Source of the DNA: Acanthochromis polyacanthus
Taxonomy: Eukaryota > Chordata > Actinopteri > Pomacentridae
Length of the DNA: 64,000 nt
NCBI RefSeq assembly: GCF_021347895.1
Contig: NC_067132.1
Coordinates: forward strand, 8,920,995 to 8,984,994
Reading direction: 5' to 3'
Part shown: positions 1 to 7,012 of the stretch, piece by piece
How positions within the stretch are numbered: position 1 is the stretch's first letter
Layout: the number at the start of each line of letters is the position of its first letter
Position numbers and translations under genes: made by a program
Notes under the pieces: generated by a model
What the model was told of the DNA's origin: nothing
What the model saw: the letters and a program-made list of their open reading frames with translations, nothing else
The model's database searches: none

Positions 1-28
1 CATCCTGCACTTCTTGAAGGACACTGTC
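1..28 (-). CDS. Possible exon running off the window edge
   Basis: On the minus strand a pyrimidine-rich acceptor-like stretch ending in TTTTAG stands just before position 28. The 28 bases after it are open in the frame that also stays open through the four upstream exon-like units (phase: one base completes the previous codon). They read T-V-S-F-K-K-C-R-M. This could be the next exon of the same unknown minus-strand gene, cut by the window start. The call rests only on a splice-site-like border and frame compatibility, so it is weak. Confidence 0.25.
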
Positions 29-236
29 CTAAAATTATTGAGAGAGAAGCACAATTAAATTGATTAGCATGAAAATAAACAAAAGCCACAACACGAGAAA
101 CCACAGAGGATTGATAGAAAGCACACATTTCAATGAACTGCAGAAATTAATGTATGCATTTTGTCACAGTTTGTCCACCGTCAGCTGAAAGTAATGTTTC
201 AAAAATATTTATTAACCTTATATGTAATTGTCTCAC

Positions 237-299
237 CTGTAGCATTGCGGAAGATCCTGCTCTTTGCTCTTGTGTTTGGATGGCATCTTCATTGCTTTT
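237..299 (-). CDS. Exon-like unit 1 of tandem exon array
   Basis: This 63-nt minus-strand segment follows an acceptor-like CTTCTCAG and precedes a donor-like GTGAGAC. Read with one leading base it encodes K-A-M-K-M-P-S-K-H-K-S-K-E-Q-D-L-P-Q-C-Y and leaves two bases, so it is phase-symmetric and could be skipped or duplicated without a frameshift. The pattern K-x-x-K-M, then a basic run, then E/Q-Q-x-L is shared with the other units. The function is unknown, and expression cannot be judged from sequence. Confidence 0.4.
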
Positions 300-387
300 C
301 TGAGAAGGACACAAATTATCAACTCATTAAAGAGAAACAGAGACAGGGTGAGGGAGTCTATTGTATAATACTGTAATTTTGTCTCAC

Positions 388-453
388 CTGTGCCAGAGCG
401 AGAGGTTCTGCTGTCTGCTCTTCTGTCTGGGTACCATCATCATCCTCACTTTC
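388..453 (-). CDS. Exon-like unit 2 of tandem exon array
   Basis: This 66-nt minus-strand unit follows ATTCTTAG and precedes GTGAGAC, a good donor. It is one codon longer than units 1 and 4 because of an extra ATG-like triplet in a GATGATGATG run. In the shared frame it reads K-V-R-M-M-M-V-P-R-Q-K-S-R-Q-Q-N-L-S-L-W-H-R without stops. In frame 0 it would instead give an acidic peptide (E-S-E-D-D-D-G-T), which is also open here but not in unit 3. Confidence 0.4.
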
Positions 454-541
454 CTAAGAATGACACAAGTGAACAACCGAGATAGTAGCTGTAGTTTAAC
501 AGTAGGAGTGAGAGAGATGTTTAGAACTATTTTTTTCTCAC

Positions 542-601
542 GTGTGCTTATGTGAAAGGCTCTGCTCTCTGTTCTTCTCTTCGGGTGACATCTTCACCTT
601 C
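542..601 (-). CDS. Exon-like unit 3 of tandem exon array
   Basis: This 60-nt minus-strand unit follows CCTCTCAG and precedes GTGAGAAA. It decides the frame: read in frame 0 it has an internal TAA, while the frame with one leading base is open (K-V-K-M-S-P-E-E-K-N-R-E-Q-S-L-S-H-K-H). The donor has slipped to CAC|GTGAG, so the unit is one codon shorter than units 1 and 4. It could be a decayed copy. Confidence 0.35.
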
Positions 602-771
602 CTGAGAGGAACACAAGTCCATTATGTATTAAAAAGATATAAAGAACGAAGGGAAGAGATAGAGAAACAGTAGTTGTAGTTTGACAGAGGGTGAAGGGGA
701 TGGTGAGACTGAGCAAGAAAGAGAATTTAATTCATGTTAGTATATGGTATAATACTGTAGTTTTGTTTCAC

Positions 772-834
772 CTGTGCCAGTGTGAGAGGTTCTGCTCTCT
801 GCAGTTCTCTCTGGCTACCATCTTCATCACTTTC
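772..834 (-). CDS. Exon-like unit 4 of tandem exon array
   Basis: This is a 63-nt minus-strand unit, first in transcription order among those visible. It follows an acceptor-like TTTTGAG and precedes GTGAAAC, both weaker than in units 1 and 2. The shared frame reads K-V-M-K-M-V-A-R-E-N-C-R-E-Q-N-L-S-H-W-H with no stop. No exon further upstream was recognised before the transposon remnants that begin near 1.2 kb. Confidence 0.35.
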
Positions 835-1211
835 CTCAAAACAATACAAATAAACTTCTCCTTAGAGACAGATTCCACACATCCCCCTGGAAAAGTATTG
901 CAATGCATTTTTTCCTTTCTTTTATTGTTGACTCATTGTTATGAACTTCTTGCATATGCGATATTATAAGTTAGACACTTTCCCCTCTTCCACTGCTTTG
1001 TAAATTAAATTTGTAAATTAAATTTGCTACCATCGCTACTATCAGGGTTAATAAACAAATAGCGTAGCTTGGGAGGAGTAGAACGACTCCGACAGGGTGT
1101 GCGAGATGAAACGGGTGAAAAGTCAGAGTGGAAGAGGTTAAAGATTTTTATTCTAGGAGGCTTACACTTTATACAAACCAGTCAGAGTACGGTTCACCAG
1201 AAACAGGGTGT
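835..1211. other. Non-coding stretch between exon array and integrase remnant
   Basis: AT-rich DNA with no supported gene. A short local duplication ('gtaaattaaattt' twice near 1000-1025) is visible. From about 1041 the sequence may already belong to the transposon that carries the integrase remnant, but no terminus is recognisable. Confidence 0.4.
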
Positions 1212-1323
1212 TTGTCACTAAGCCTCTGAATCAGTTTCAAGCCGACCTGTGCGCCATCCAAGCCCTGGCTGATCACAACGATGGTTACAAGTATTTGCTG
1301 ACCGTCATACATATATTTTCCAA
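1212..1323 (+). pseudogene. Polinton/Maverick-like integrase fragment, N-terminal part of rve core
   Basis: The + frame encodes Q-F-Q-A-D-L-C-A-I-Q-A-L-A-D-H-N-D-G-Y-K, then Y-L-L-T-V-I-H-I-F-S-K. This matches the start of the rve integrase core found in Polinton-type and related large DNA transposons of animals, from memory of the family. The first catalytic Asp is in A-D-L. The usual Asp of the V-I-D-V-F-S-K motif is His here, a likely inactivating change. The reading breaks at 1323, where unrelated DNA starts, and the core resumes near 1878. Family assignment is good; the exact superfamily is an inference. Confidence 0.6.
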
Positions 1324-1466
1324 AATCAAATCAAATCAAACTTTATTTATATAGCACTTTTCATGCAAGAAAACTGCAACGCAAATTGCTTTACAGATTA
1401 AAAACAATGCCTCACCATCCAACCATTGAACCCCCCCTCCTCCCGATCCCACACAGGAACACTCAC
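1324..1466. repeat. Short interspersed repeat inserted in the integrase remnant
   Basis: The segment opens with 'tcaaatcaaatcaaactt' and 'tatttatatagcactttt', a stretch common in dispersed teleost repeats (from memory). It is followed by GC-richer DNA. It separates the two halves of the integrase core, so it inserted after the integrase. Its class and exact ends are not resolved. Confidence 0.45.
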
Positions 1467-1579
1467 ATGTATTACCTGAACTGGTGAAAAGCTACAACCA
1501 CAGTTATCATCTTCTTTTCCTTTCGGCTTTTCCCTTCAGGGGTCGCCACAGCGAATCAATTGCCTCCATCTAACCCTGT
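1467..1579 (+). repeat. 113-bp direct duplication, copy A
   Basis: These 113 bases appear identical to 2148-2260. The copied stretch spans the 3' end of the integrase fragment and the start of the LINE insertion, so the duplication happened after the LINE had landed. Copy A stands inside the insert that splits the integrase, about 680 bp upstream of copy B. The identity suggests a recent event. Confidence 0.85.
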
Positions 1580-1877
1580 TTTATACCGCCCCACCACCCA
1601 CGCCCGCCCCCAACCCACCCCGCAAACATGCAGTGAAGTGACTGACATCAAAATAGTTGACATAGGGCTGGGTACAGATGAACCAGAGGAGGAAACACCA
1701 CCTGAGGAGCCGTCTGCACCGAGAGCAGCAGGTCAGCCATGGCAGCCAGGGCATGACACAGCACCCAGTGGAGGCGTGGGAGAGACGCCCAGACTCCACT
1801 CATGCGCTCACGGCACCCAGGCTGCCACAGCTGAACACTGCTCTCAATACAGAGGGCTCCCTCCAAGGAAAAGAGCC
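1580..1877. other. GC-rich insert of unknown origin
   Basis: A C-rich stretch (from about 1580, with CCACCACCCACGCCCGCCCC) is followed by open but unrecognised sequence. The peptide-like reading (E-P-E-E-E-T-P-P-E-E-P) shows low complexity. It lies between two integrase halves and is therefore part of an insertion or rearrangement. No termini are recognised. Confidence 0.4.
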
Positions 1878-2147
1878 TACGTACGGGTCCTAAAGATAAA
1901 GGCCGCTGCTGAAGTGGTTAAGGCTTTTGAATTCGTCTTGAAAGAAAGCCAAACCCCAGAAAAGTTACAGACTGATGCTGGAAAAGATTTTTTAACAAGA
2001 GTTTTAAGACTTTGATGAATAAACACGTGATTGTACATTTTGCCACAGCCAGTGACCTAAAGGCCTCAGTGGTGGAAAGATTTAATCACACTTTGAAAAC
2101 TAGAATGTGGAGATATTTCACGGCTCACAACACCAGACGTTACCTCG

Positions 2148-2260
2148 ATGTATTACCTGAACTGGTGAAAAGCTACAACCACAGTTATCATCTTCTTTTC
2201 CTTTCGGCTTTTCCCTTCAGGGGTCGCCACAGCGAATCAATTGCCTCCATCTAACCCTGT
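2148..2260 (+). repeat. 113-bp direct duplication, copy B
   Basis: This is the parental copy of the duplicated stretch at 1467-1579. Here it is in its logical context: integrase coding sequence runs into it from upstream, and the LINE continues from it downstream to 2455. Confidence 0.85.
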
Positions 2261-2455
2261 CTTCTGCATCCTCTTCTCTCACACCAACTACCTTCATGTC
2301 CTCTTTAACCACATCCATAAACCTCCTCTTTGGTCTTCCTCTAGTCCTCCTGCCTGGCAGTGGGAAACTCAGCATCTTTCTACCAATATATTCACTCTCT
2401 CTCCTCTGGACATGTCCGAACCATCTCAGTCTGGCCTCTCTGACTTTATCTCCAG
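2191..2455 (-). mobile_element. 5'-truncated LINE 3' end with 14-bp target-site duplication
   Basis: The minus strand encodes the C-terminal tail of a LINE reverse transcriptase: R-L-R-W-F-G-H-V-Q-R-R, then G-R-R-T-R-G-R-P-K-R-R-F-M-D-V-V-K-E-D-M, and a R-W-R-Q-L-I-R-C-G-D-P end. This tail type is common in RTE-like and related LINEs of animals (family knowledge; exact clade uncertain). The 14-base word 'aaccacagttatca' stands at 2177-2190 and again at 2456-2469, flanking the insert exactly. That is the mark of target-primed integration into the integrase gene. Only about 265 bp of the 3' end are present. Confidence 0.75.
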
Positions 2456-2594
2456 AACCACAGTTATCACAAAAGCATAAAAATGACACAGATGGAGGTG
2501 ACCTCTCAAAACACTTCCCAGGTATTTCGCAATGACCATGAATGAAATAACTAAATGACCATGTAGGCTAATAACATACCTCGAATGCAGCACA

Positions 2595-3301
2595 AACAAC
2601 ACAGCTTTGACAGTGTTGAGATATTTTGTCCAAGCCACTTGTGTGTATGGGTTACCCTCCAGAGTCAGAGCGGACCACAGTGGGGAAAACACTCTGGTTG
2701 CTCTTTTAATGAACCTTCTGCAGGGACAAGGACATGCAAGGCACATTACAGGCCAGTCTGTACACAACCAGCGTATCGAACACCTTTGGAGAGATGTTTT
2801 CCAGCAGATTGTGCACTACTTTTATATGCTTTTTTATTCATTTGAAGATGAACAAATATTGAACCCCGTAGATAGCATTCACAAAATGGCACTACAAATA
2901 GTTTACAAGCCAGAAATTCAAAAAGATTGGATTTGTTCAGATGCGGTTGGAATAACCATAGAATCAGAACGGCAAACAGCCGTACTCCAACACAAATTTG
3001 GATGGAGGGCATGTTAGCTAACAGTGAGCAGGAGTCAGCAGCTCTCAACAATGTCTTTGGAGATGACCCTTACAGTGAAGAAAATCTGGAAGCTGGCCTG
3101 GCAAGACAAGGCATACATCTCAACCAGTTACAAGCAAACAGTGAAGACCTTGAACGAGCAGTGATTGTGTCACAACCACTCAACAACCTGAGCCCTGACC
3201 AACAGCTGGATGTTCAAAATGCAATGGATGGAACAACAGACTTGAAGGAAAAGTATATGGTGTGTGCTAGAGAGATTAGAAACATTCTTGACACAACATA
3301 A
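2595..3301 (+). pseudogene. rve-type integrase/transposase gene, frameshifted
   Basis: This is a second, unrelated integrase-core protein on the + strand. It reads V-L-R-Y-F-V-Q-A-T, then Y-G-L-P-S-R-V-R-A-D-H-S-G-E-N (middle catalytic Asp), then S-V-H-N-Q-R-I-E-H-L-W-R-D-V (catalytic Glu). A one-base frameshift near 2925 moves the reading to D-L-F-R-C-G-W-N-N-H-R-I-R-T, and the protein ends with N-I-L-D-T-T. The H-N-Q-R-I-E-x-L-W family of integrase-core proteins is abundant in fish and cnidarian genomes as transposon genes (recalled). The N-terminus with the first Asp is missing, perhaps on another exon. The 3' end faces the HECT gene end 90 bp away. Confidence 0.65.
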
Positions 3302-3391
3302 TGTACTAAGTGTGCAAACACCAACATTTCCAGACATTACAATGGGCTAGTGTTCTCATGGTACTGCTACTGTAAAGCTGCCCGACAATGA
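3302..3391. other. 90-bp gap between convergent integrase and HECT genes
   Basis: This is the space between the stop codons of the + strand integrase (3299-3301) and the minus-strand HECT gene (3392-3394). The short distance is what one expects inside one compact transposon with two convergent genes. No clear AATAAA is present on either strand. Confidence 0.4.
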
Positions 3392-3642
3392 CTACACCTT
3401 TCCAAATCCCAACGAGTCTCCTAGTGCCTGAGAAAGCATCTGACGGATTTCCTCCTCCTGTGTAACACCTCTTGGCAGGTACAAGCACATCATGCAGGTT
3501 GATGCGTAGGGCCAACGACGCATGCCCTCAGCCTGTTCATAGAAGTCGATGCAGAGTTTGCTCCGAAAGCCCAGGGCAGGAACTTCATCAGCTCCAGTAA
3601 TGAAAACCAGAAGGTCTTCGAATCTCATATCAGTCATTTTGT
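3392..3642 (-). CDS. HECT E3 ubiquitin ligase, last exon (transposon-associated)
   Basis: This 251-nt minus-strand exon follows the acceptor TTTTCCGGCAG. It encodes the C-terminal lobe of a HECT domain: F-E-D-L-L-V-F-I-T-G-A-D-E-V-P, then a Y-A-S-T-C-M-M-C-L-Y-L-P motif holding the active-site Cys, and an end at L-G-F-G-K-V with TAG at 3392-3394. HECT ligases pass ubiquitin from E2 to substrate through this Cys. Many fish transposons carry 'G2/M phase-specific E3 ligase-like' HECT genes of this kind (recalled). This exon is intact and joins in phase with the exon at 4349-4587. Confidence 0.65.
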
Positions 3643-3946
3643 CTGCCGGAAAACAAACAGTAAATCAAAGTAACATTTCCGTTTGTTTCTAAAGTCAAAT
3701 GTAAGATCTTTAGTGTATATAGTTCACACTGGAATGCGTATAACAAATGTAGGGTACATGAACATAACTTTAAGACAAAAAATGAGACAAAAATACATTT
3801 GATGCCATCAAAATTTGTAAATGCCCCTTGTTCTAATGGCCTTGGCTAAGCTGGTATTTGCATTGTCCTTAAATGGTAAAACATTCCACAATAACATTTT
3901 GTGGTCTTTCAAAGTACCGTAAATTTTAAGTATGCCATTTGGTCTG
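3643..3946 (-). other. Intron of the HECT gene, part before the SINE
   Basis: This AT-rich intron sequence lies between the last HECT exon (acceptor at 3643-3644) and the SINE insertion. No other feature was seen. The intron continues after the SINE from 4303 to 4348. Confidence 0.5.
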
Positions 3947-4302
3947 GGCTGCACAGTGCCATAGTGGTTAGCACTCTCGCCTTGCAGCAAGAAGGTCCCC
4001 GGTTCAAATCCCGGCTTGGGCCTGGGATCTTTCTGCATGGAGTTTGCATGTTCTCCCTGTGCATGCGTGGGTTTTCTCCGGGTACTCCGGCTTCCTCCCA
4101 CAGTCCAAAAACATGCTGAGGTTAATTGGTTACTCTAAATTACCCGTAAGTGTGAATGTGAGTGTGATTGTGTGTCTGTATATGTAGCCCTGCGACAGAC
4201 TGGTGACCTGTCCAGGGTGTCCCCTGCCTTCACCCGAGTCAGCTGGGATAGGCTCCGCGACCCTAGTGAGGATAAAGCGGTGTATAGAGAATGGATGGAT
4301 GG
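3947..4302 (+). mobile_element. tRNA-headed SINE-like element, copy 1
   Basis: The head contains a tRNA B-box-like word (GGTTCAAATCCCGG). The body is a long conserved stretch ('catggagtttgcatgttctc', 'cctcccacagtccaaaaaca', 'gaccctagtgaggataaagc') and the tail is ATGGATGGATGG. Imperfect 15-bp duplications (13/15) flank it: 'atgccatttggtctg' at 3932-3946 and 'atgccgttttgtctg' at 4303-4317. It sits in the HECT-gene intron in antisense to that gene. Four further copies or copy pairs of the same family occur in this window. Confidence 0.75.
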
Positions 4303-4348
4303 ATGCCGTTTTGTCTGTGTAGGGCATAAGATTTCATAATTAAGATAC

Positions 4349-4587
4349 CTTCAATCATGTTCAGAACCATTTCCCAACAGTAGATGGTGTCCTCCTCTGC
4401 CTTGCGATAGTTGGTTCCTCTGCTACTGTGATTGTAAGTGAGGATGGCTTTGAAGGCTTCCTTTGACAGAGGTTCCTGCATGTTGGTGAACAAAGGCAAG
4501 AAACCAATCCAGTTTTTCTTGACCAGGTCCCACAGCTTCCCGAATGTGTTCATTCCCTCTGTGAACTGGTGTATCATCCTGGCTGTT
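4349..4587 (-). CDS. HECT E3 ubiquitin ligase, upstream exon (transposon-associated)
   Basis: This 239-nt minus-strand exon lies between the acceptor GGATTATAG and the donor GTATCTTA. It encodes part of the HECT N-lobe/C-lobe linker: Q-F-T-E-G-M-N-T-F-G-K-L-W, then F-L-P-L-F-T-N, then E-D-T-I-Y-C-W-E-M-V-L-N-M-I-E. The single base left at the donor joins the two bases opening the next exon (Asp codon), so the two exons splice in frame into K-M-T-D-M-R-F-E-D-L-L. Further 5' exons were not found, so the gene is partial. Confidence 0.6.
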
Positions 4588-4810
4588 CTATAATCCAACA
4601 GAGAGACAGCATGCAGTGTATATTAGTGTGCCAAAGTTTTGAATTGCTGATATTCATTTATTTTGATAAAGAACGAATAACCGAACCAAAATTCATATGA
4701 CCATGTAATCACTTTGTCGTAATTATGTGTTTACAATGATCTGCCGTTATCAGCAGTCTTGACCAGGACAGAAAGAGAAGAGAAAGAAAAAGGGATGAAG
4801 TTGGACTAAT
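4588..4810. other. Intergenic spacer, no recognised feature
   Basis: AT-rich DNA between the HECT exon and the DDE_4 remnant. No further HECT exon with plausible splice borders was recognised. Confidence 0.4.
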
Positions 4811-5037
4811 ATGTGCTGAGGTGAAAACCCCAGGCTTCACAAGAGAATGTGCTCAAATGGACCCAAAATCTCTGGACGCGGCAGATAGCACATGTAAGTG
4901 TCTATGTGGAAAGAGTTATAGGTTTGGTACGCAACAAGTACAACATACTTCAGCACACCATACCGGTGAGCCAGCTGGTTCCTCTTGAGGGCGAGGAATT
5001 TTCCTTCATAGACAAGATTGTGACTCTATGCTGTGCT
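4811..5037 (+). pseudogene. DDE_4 (Harbinger-like) transposase C-terminus
   Basis: The + strand first reads K-T-P-G-F-T-R-E-C-A-Q, the spot where this family has P-P-F-T-K/R-G. After a frameshift near 4850 it reads T-R-Q-I-A-H-V-S-V-Y-V-E-R-V-I-G-L-V-R-N, with the H-V-E-R-type last catalytic Glu. It continues L-Q-H-T-I-P-V-S-Q-L-V and ends I-D-K-I-V-T-L-C-C-A. This is the end of the DDE_4 nuclease domain found in PIF/Harbinger-like and related transposases (family knowledge). Only the C-terminal end is left and it is frameshifted, so it is not functional. Confidence 0.6.
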
Positions 5038-5228
5038 TGAACTCATGTCTCCAAGTATTGTCATGAAACAAGTCCTTGCGAAACCATAGCAATGGACAAA
5101 GTGAGTGAATTGGAAAAAACAGACCATACACTTCTTTGTTGTGTATATTGAACTTTAATTTCAATTTTATGTACCAACCTCGACTGTTAATGTTACTAAC
5201 CTGCTTTTTTGTTATTTTATATTGATGT

Positions 5229-5451
5229 AACGGGACTATAAGGGACAGCGGGGTAATAAGGGACACTTTTCCGGAAAATGTTTTAAATGTAATTCTGCGG
5301 TTTTTATGTTGAGCAGGATGCGGTTTTGTGTTGTTTTTAATCAATTATCCATGAATTCTTAAAGAAATCTAGGTAAAAACCGCAGAATTACATTTAAAAC
5401 ATTTTCCGGAAAAGTGTCCCTTATTACCCCGCTGTCCCTTATAGTCCCGTT
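5229..5451. mobile_element. MITE with identical 78-bp terminal inverted repeats
   Basis: Positions 5229-5306 and the reverse complement of 5374-5451 match base for base over 78 bp, around a 67-bp AT-rich loop. The ends start AACGGGACTATAAGGGAC, and AAGGGAC recurs twice near each end, as expected of transposase-binding subterminal repeats. The element has no coding capacity. I could not settle the target-site duplication. The perfect arm identity suggests recent insertion or ongoing arm correction. Confidence 0.8.
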
Positions 5452-6088
5452 TTACGGTATGTAAGGCTGCTGAACACTTAAATTTCCCTCGGGATTAATA
5501 AAGTATCTATCTATCTATATTCATATCACAGCTGCTTGCTGTTTGGTCATGATTATATGTGATCAATTTCTGTTTTTCTGTAAATAAAATTGATGGCTAA
5601 CAATCTTCCTCTGCTTAATTCTAATATTTCCCCTTAGCATTTCATTATGTCCAGGACAGGCAAATCTTCTCACCTATTACTTGCTCATATGGCAACAAAC
5701 ACTGGGCCTCTACTTTAATAAGACTACAGTGAAAATAAATATTGCAGTTCAGTAGCTATTTATGAAACTTCATTTTAATGAGAAGTCCTCTGTGAGACTG
5801 TGCCATTTACCCATGCAATAATGTCAGACCACTTCTTGTTTGAAAGTCTTTTCTGTTTATTACAAAAATTCTTGTGCAGTGCAATGACACTGTTAAAGTT
5901 CCAGTAACAGTTCAAATAAGGTGCAAAAGTCTTTGTGCAAACAAATATCACTGCAACTTTGTAAAGTACAAGTACTTTGTGTACACACAGATAAATAACA
6001 CTGCAAATAAGGCAAAGGAAAACACAATGTGCAAAAAGATAAATACACTGCAAATGAGGTTATAAAGTAGAACTATGTGCAAACACTG
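5452..6088. other. AT-rich stretch with a short tetranucleotide run, probably 3' part of a transposon gene
   Basis: A (TCTA)n run stands near 5505. From about 5820 to 6080 the motif 'gtgcaaa(a)' with 'ctttgtgca' recurs many times at loose spacing. This could be the 3' untranslated part of the minus-strand gene whose last exon I place at 6089-6164. No other coding signal was found. Confidence 0.35.
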
Positions 6089-6164
6089 TCATAAAGAACT
6101 TTTGCCTTGCTTCCTCGTGTTATCTCCCACTTCAAATCTTCTGGGAGCCTCTGGAGTGCAGAAC
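6089..6164 (-). CDS. Possible last exon of a transposon-associated gene
   Basis: On the minus strand the acceptor ATTTACCTTTGTCCAG is followed by an open stretch. It reads P-E-A-P-R-R-F-E-V-G-D-N-T-R-K-Q-G-K-S-S and then L, with TGA at 6089-6091. The G-D-N-T-R end resembles C-termini I associate with transposon proteins of fish, but I cannot name the family firmly. It lies in the same direction as the exon at 6681-7012 and may be the same gene with the middle lost. Confidence 0.3.
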
Positions 6165-6680
6165 CTGGACAAAGGTAAATTTGCAATTAGTACAGAATGA
6201 AAGAAATAAACAACTACCATATAGCATTGATTTGTTCAACAACACAACATAGTCCTGCTATCAATTTTGAGTAATTTAAAATACACAAAAGAACAATGTT
6301 GTTACTTACAATGTTAATCTAAGGTTAATGCTCATGCCTAAGAAAAACATTTCATTACTTCTTTTTTATCAGTGGTCTCTCCATTTGTAAATTTATTCTG
6401 AATTTTGGTTAACAAACAAAACTTACTGAAATAAGATAAAAATATATTACACCTTTAGTCTAAGAAATAAGAGATATTATGGATTGTAAAAATGCCCCAA
6501 TTCACAGATAACAAAGAAGCTAAATATTTCCCACATAAATGCAGAGTGGATTCCAGGCTTAAAATATATTTTGTTTGAAACAAATTCGTCCAGCAGAAAC
6601 CATTTTAGCCAAAAAGCAAGCAAACAAGCAGCACCACACCGATGTGGGACACAGTGGGCCAAGGCGTGTTGTTTCCATAC
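6165..6680. other. AT-rich stretch, no supported gene
   Basis: This lies between two minus-strand exons of a probable transposon gene and could be intron. Stops close all frames at short distance. Open reading past the donor-like GTATGG at 6680 is not conserved-looking and is taken as intron. Confidence 0.4.
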
Positions 6681-7012
6681 CTCTACCACGACGACGGTCT
6701 TCTCTTTAATCCGGACAATTCACAGATCTTGCACCCACCCAAAGTTGGTTCGTCCGTGAGCCCTGAGTGACTTGGCATTCCTAAATTCTTCTTCAGTGTA
6801 GTAACTTACTCCATCGACAAGATAGAAGACAAGTTCAGCTTCAGACAATGGTGGCAAGTCATTCAGATCGGATGTCCAGTCAATGTGCTCATATGGATCG
6901 ATTCCACCGATTCTACTTATTTTTTCGAGGTACCGACACTTTGGAACAGGGTCCAGCTTGTCTCGGTACAGTCCGTCACCTTTCTCTTTGCTTCAGTCCA
7001 TTTTTTCCACAT
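6681..7012 (-). pseudogene. First exon of a transposon-associated (YqaJ/SWIM-type) protein, broken
   Basis: The minus strand opens with ATG at 7012-7010 reading M-W-K-K-W-T-E-A-K-R-K. It then shifts frame near 6975 to D-G-L-Y-R-D-K-L-D-P-V-P-K. It continues G-I-D-P-Y-E-H-I-D-W, then L-V-D-G-V-S-Y-Y-T-E-E-E-F and F-G-W-V-Q-D-L, hits an in-frame TGA at 6720-6722, and goes on with I-V-R-I-K-E-K-T-V-V-V-V. A donor-like GTATGG follows at 6680. The D-P-Y-E and 'Y/K-S-L..GWV' layout resembles the N-terminal part of fish proteins that end in a YqaJ nuclease domain (recalled, unverified). One frameshift and one stop mark it as a pseudogene. Confidence 0.45.

Larger units (their letters stand above)
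200..860 (-). repeat. Tandem array of four exon-plus-intron units
   Basis: Four diverged copies of a unit start at about 230, 380, 535 and 765, with spacings of about 150, 155 and 230 bp. The similarity covers a 60-66-bp core and also flanking sequence: the stretch 'gtataatactgta' recurs near 362 and 748, and 'agagaaacag' recurs near 331 and 661. The array therefore arose by duplication of an exon together with its intron. On the minus strand each core is bordered by an acceptor-like AG and a donor-like GT. No gene family is recognised. Confidence 0.6.
1878..2535 (+). pseudogene. Polinton/Maverick-like integrase fragment, C-terminal part of rve core
   Basis: The core resumes with R-A-Y-V-R-V-L-K. 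It keeps the second catalytic region (L-Q-T-D-A-G-K-D-F), then has a one-base frameshift near 1995. It continues in another frame through V-V-E-R-F-N-H-T-L-K, with the catalytic Glu, and M-W-R-Y-F-T-A-H-N-T up to K-S-Y-N-H-S-Y-H. A LINE sits at 2191-2455. After the LINE the same protein goes on with K-S-I-K-M-T-Q-M-E-V-T and ends soon after near 2535. The frameshift, the two insertions and the Asp-to-His change upstream make this a dead copy. Confidence 0.65.

Noticed and set aside
388..453. Acidic frame-0 translation (E-S-E-D-D-D-G-T...) of the mini-exon array
   Set aside because: Unit 3 has an in-frame TAA in this phase, whereas the +1 phase is open in all four units.
3958..4020. A tRNA gene inside the SINE head
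   Set aside because: The B-box-like word is present but no four-arm fold or acceptor stem is visible, and the stretch recurs as part of a dispersed element.
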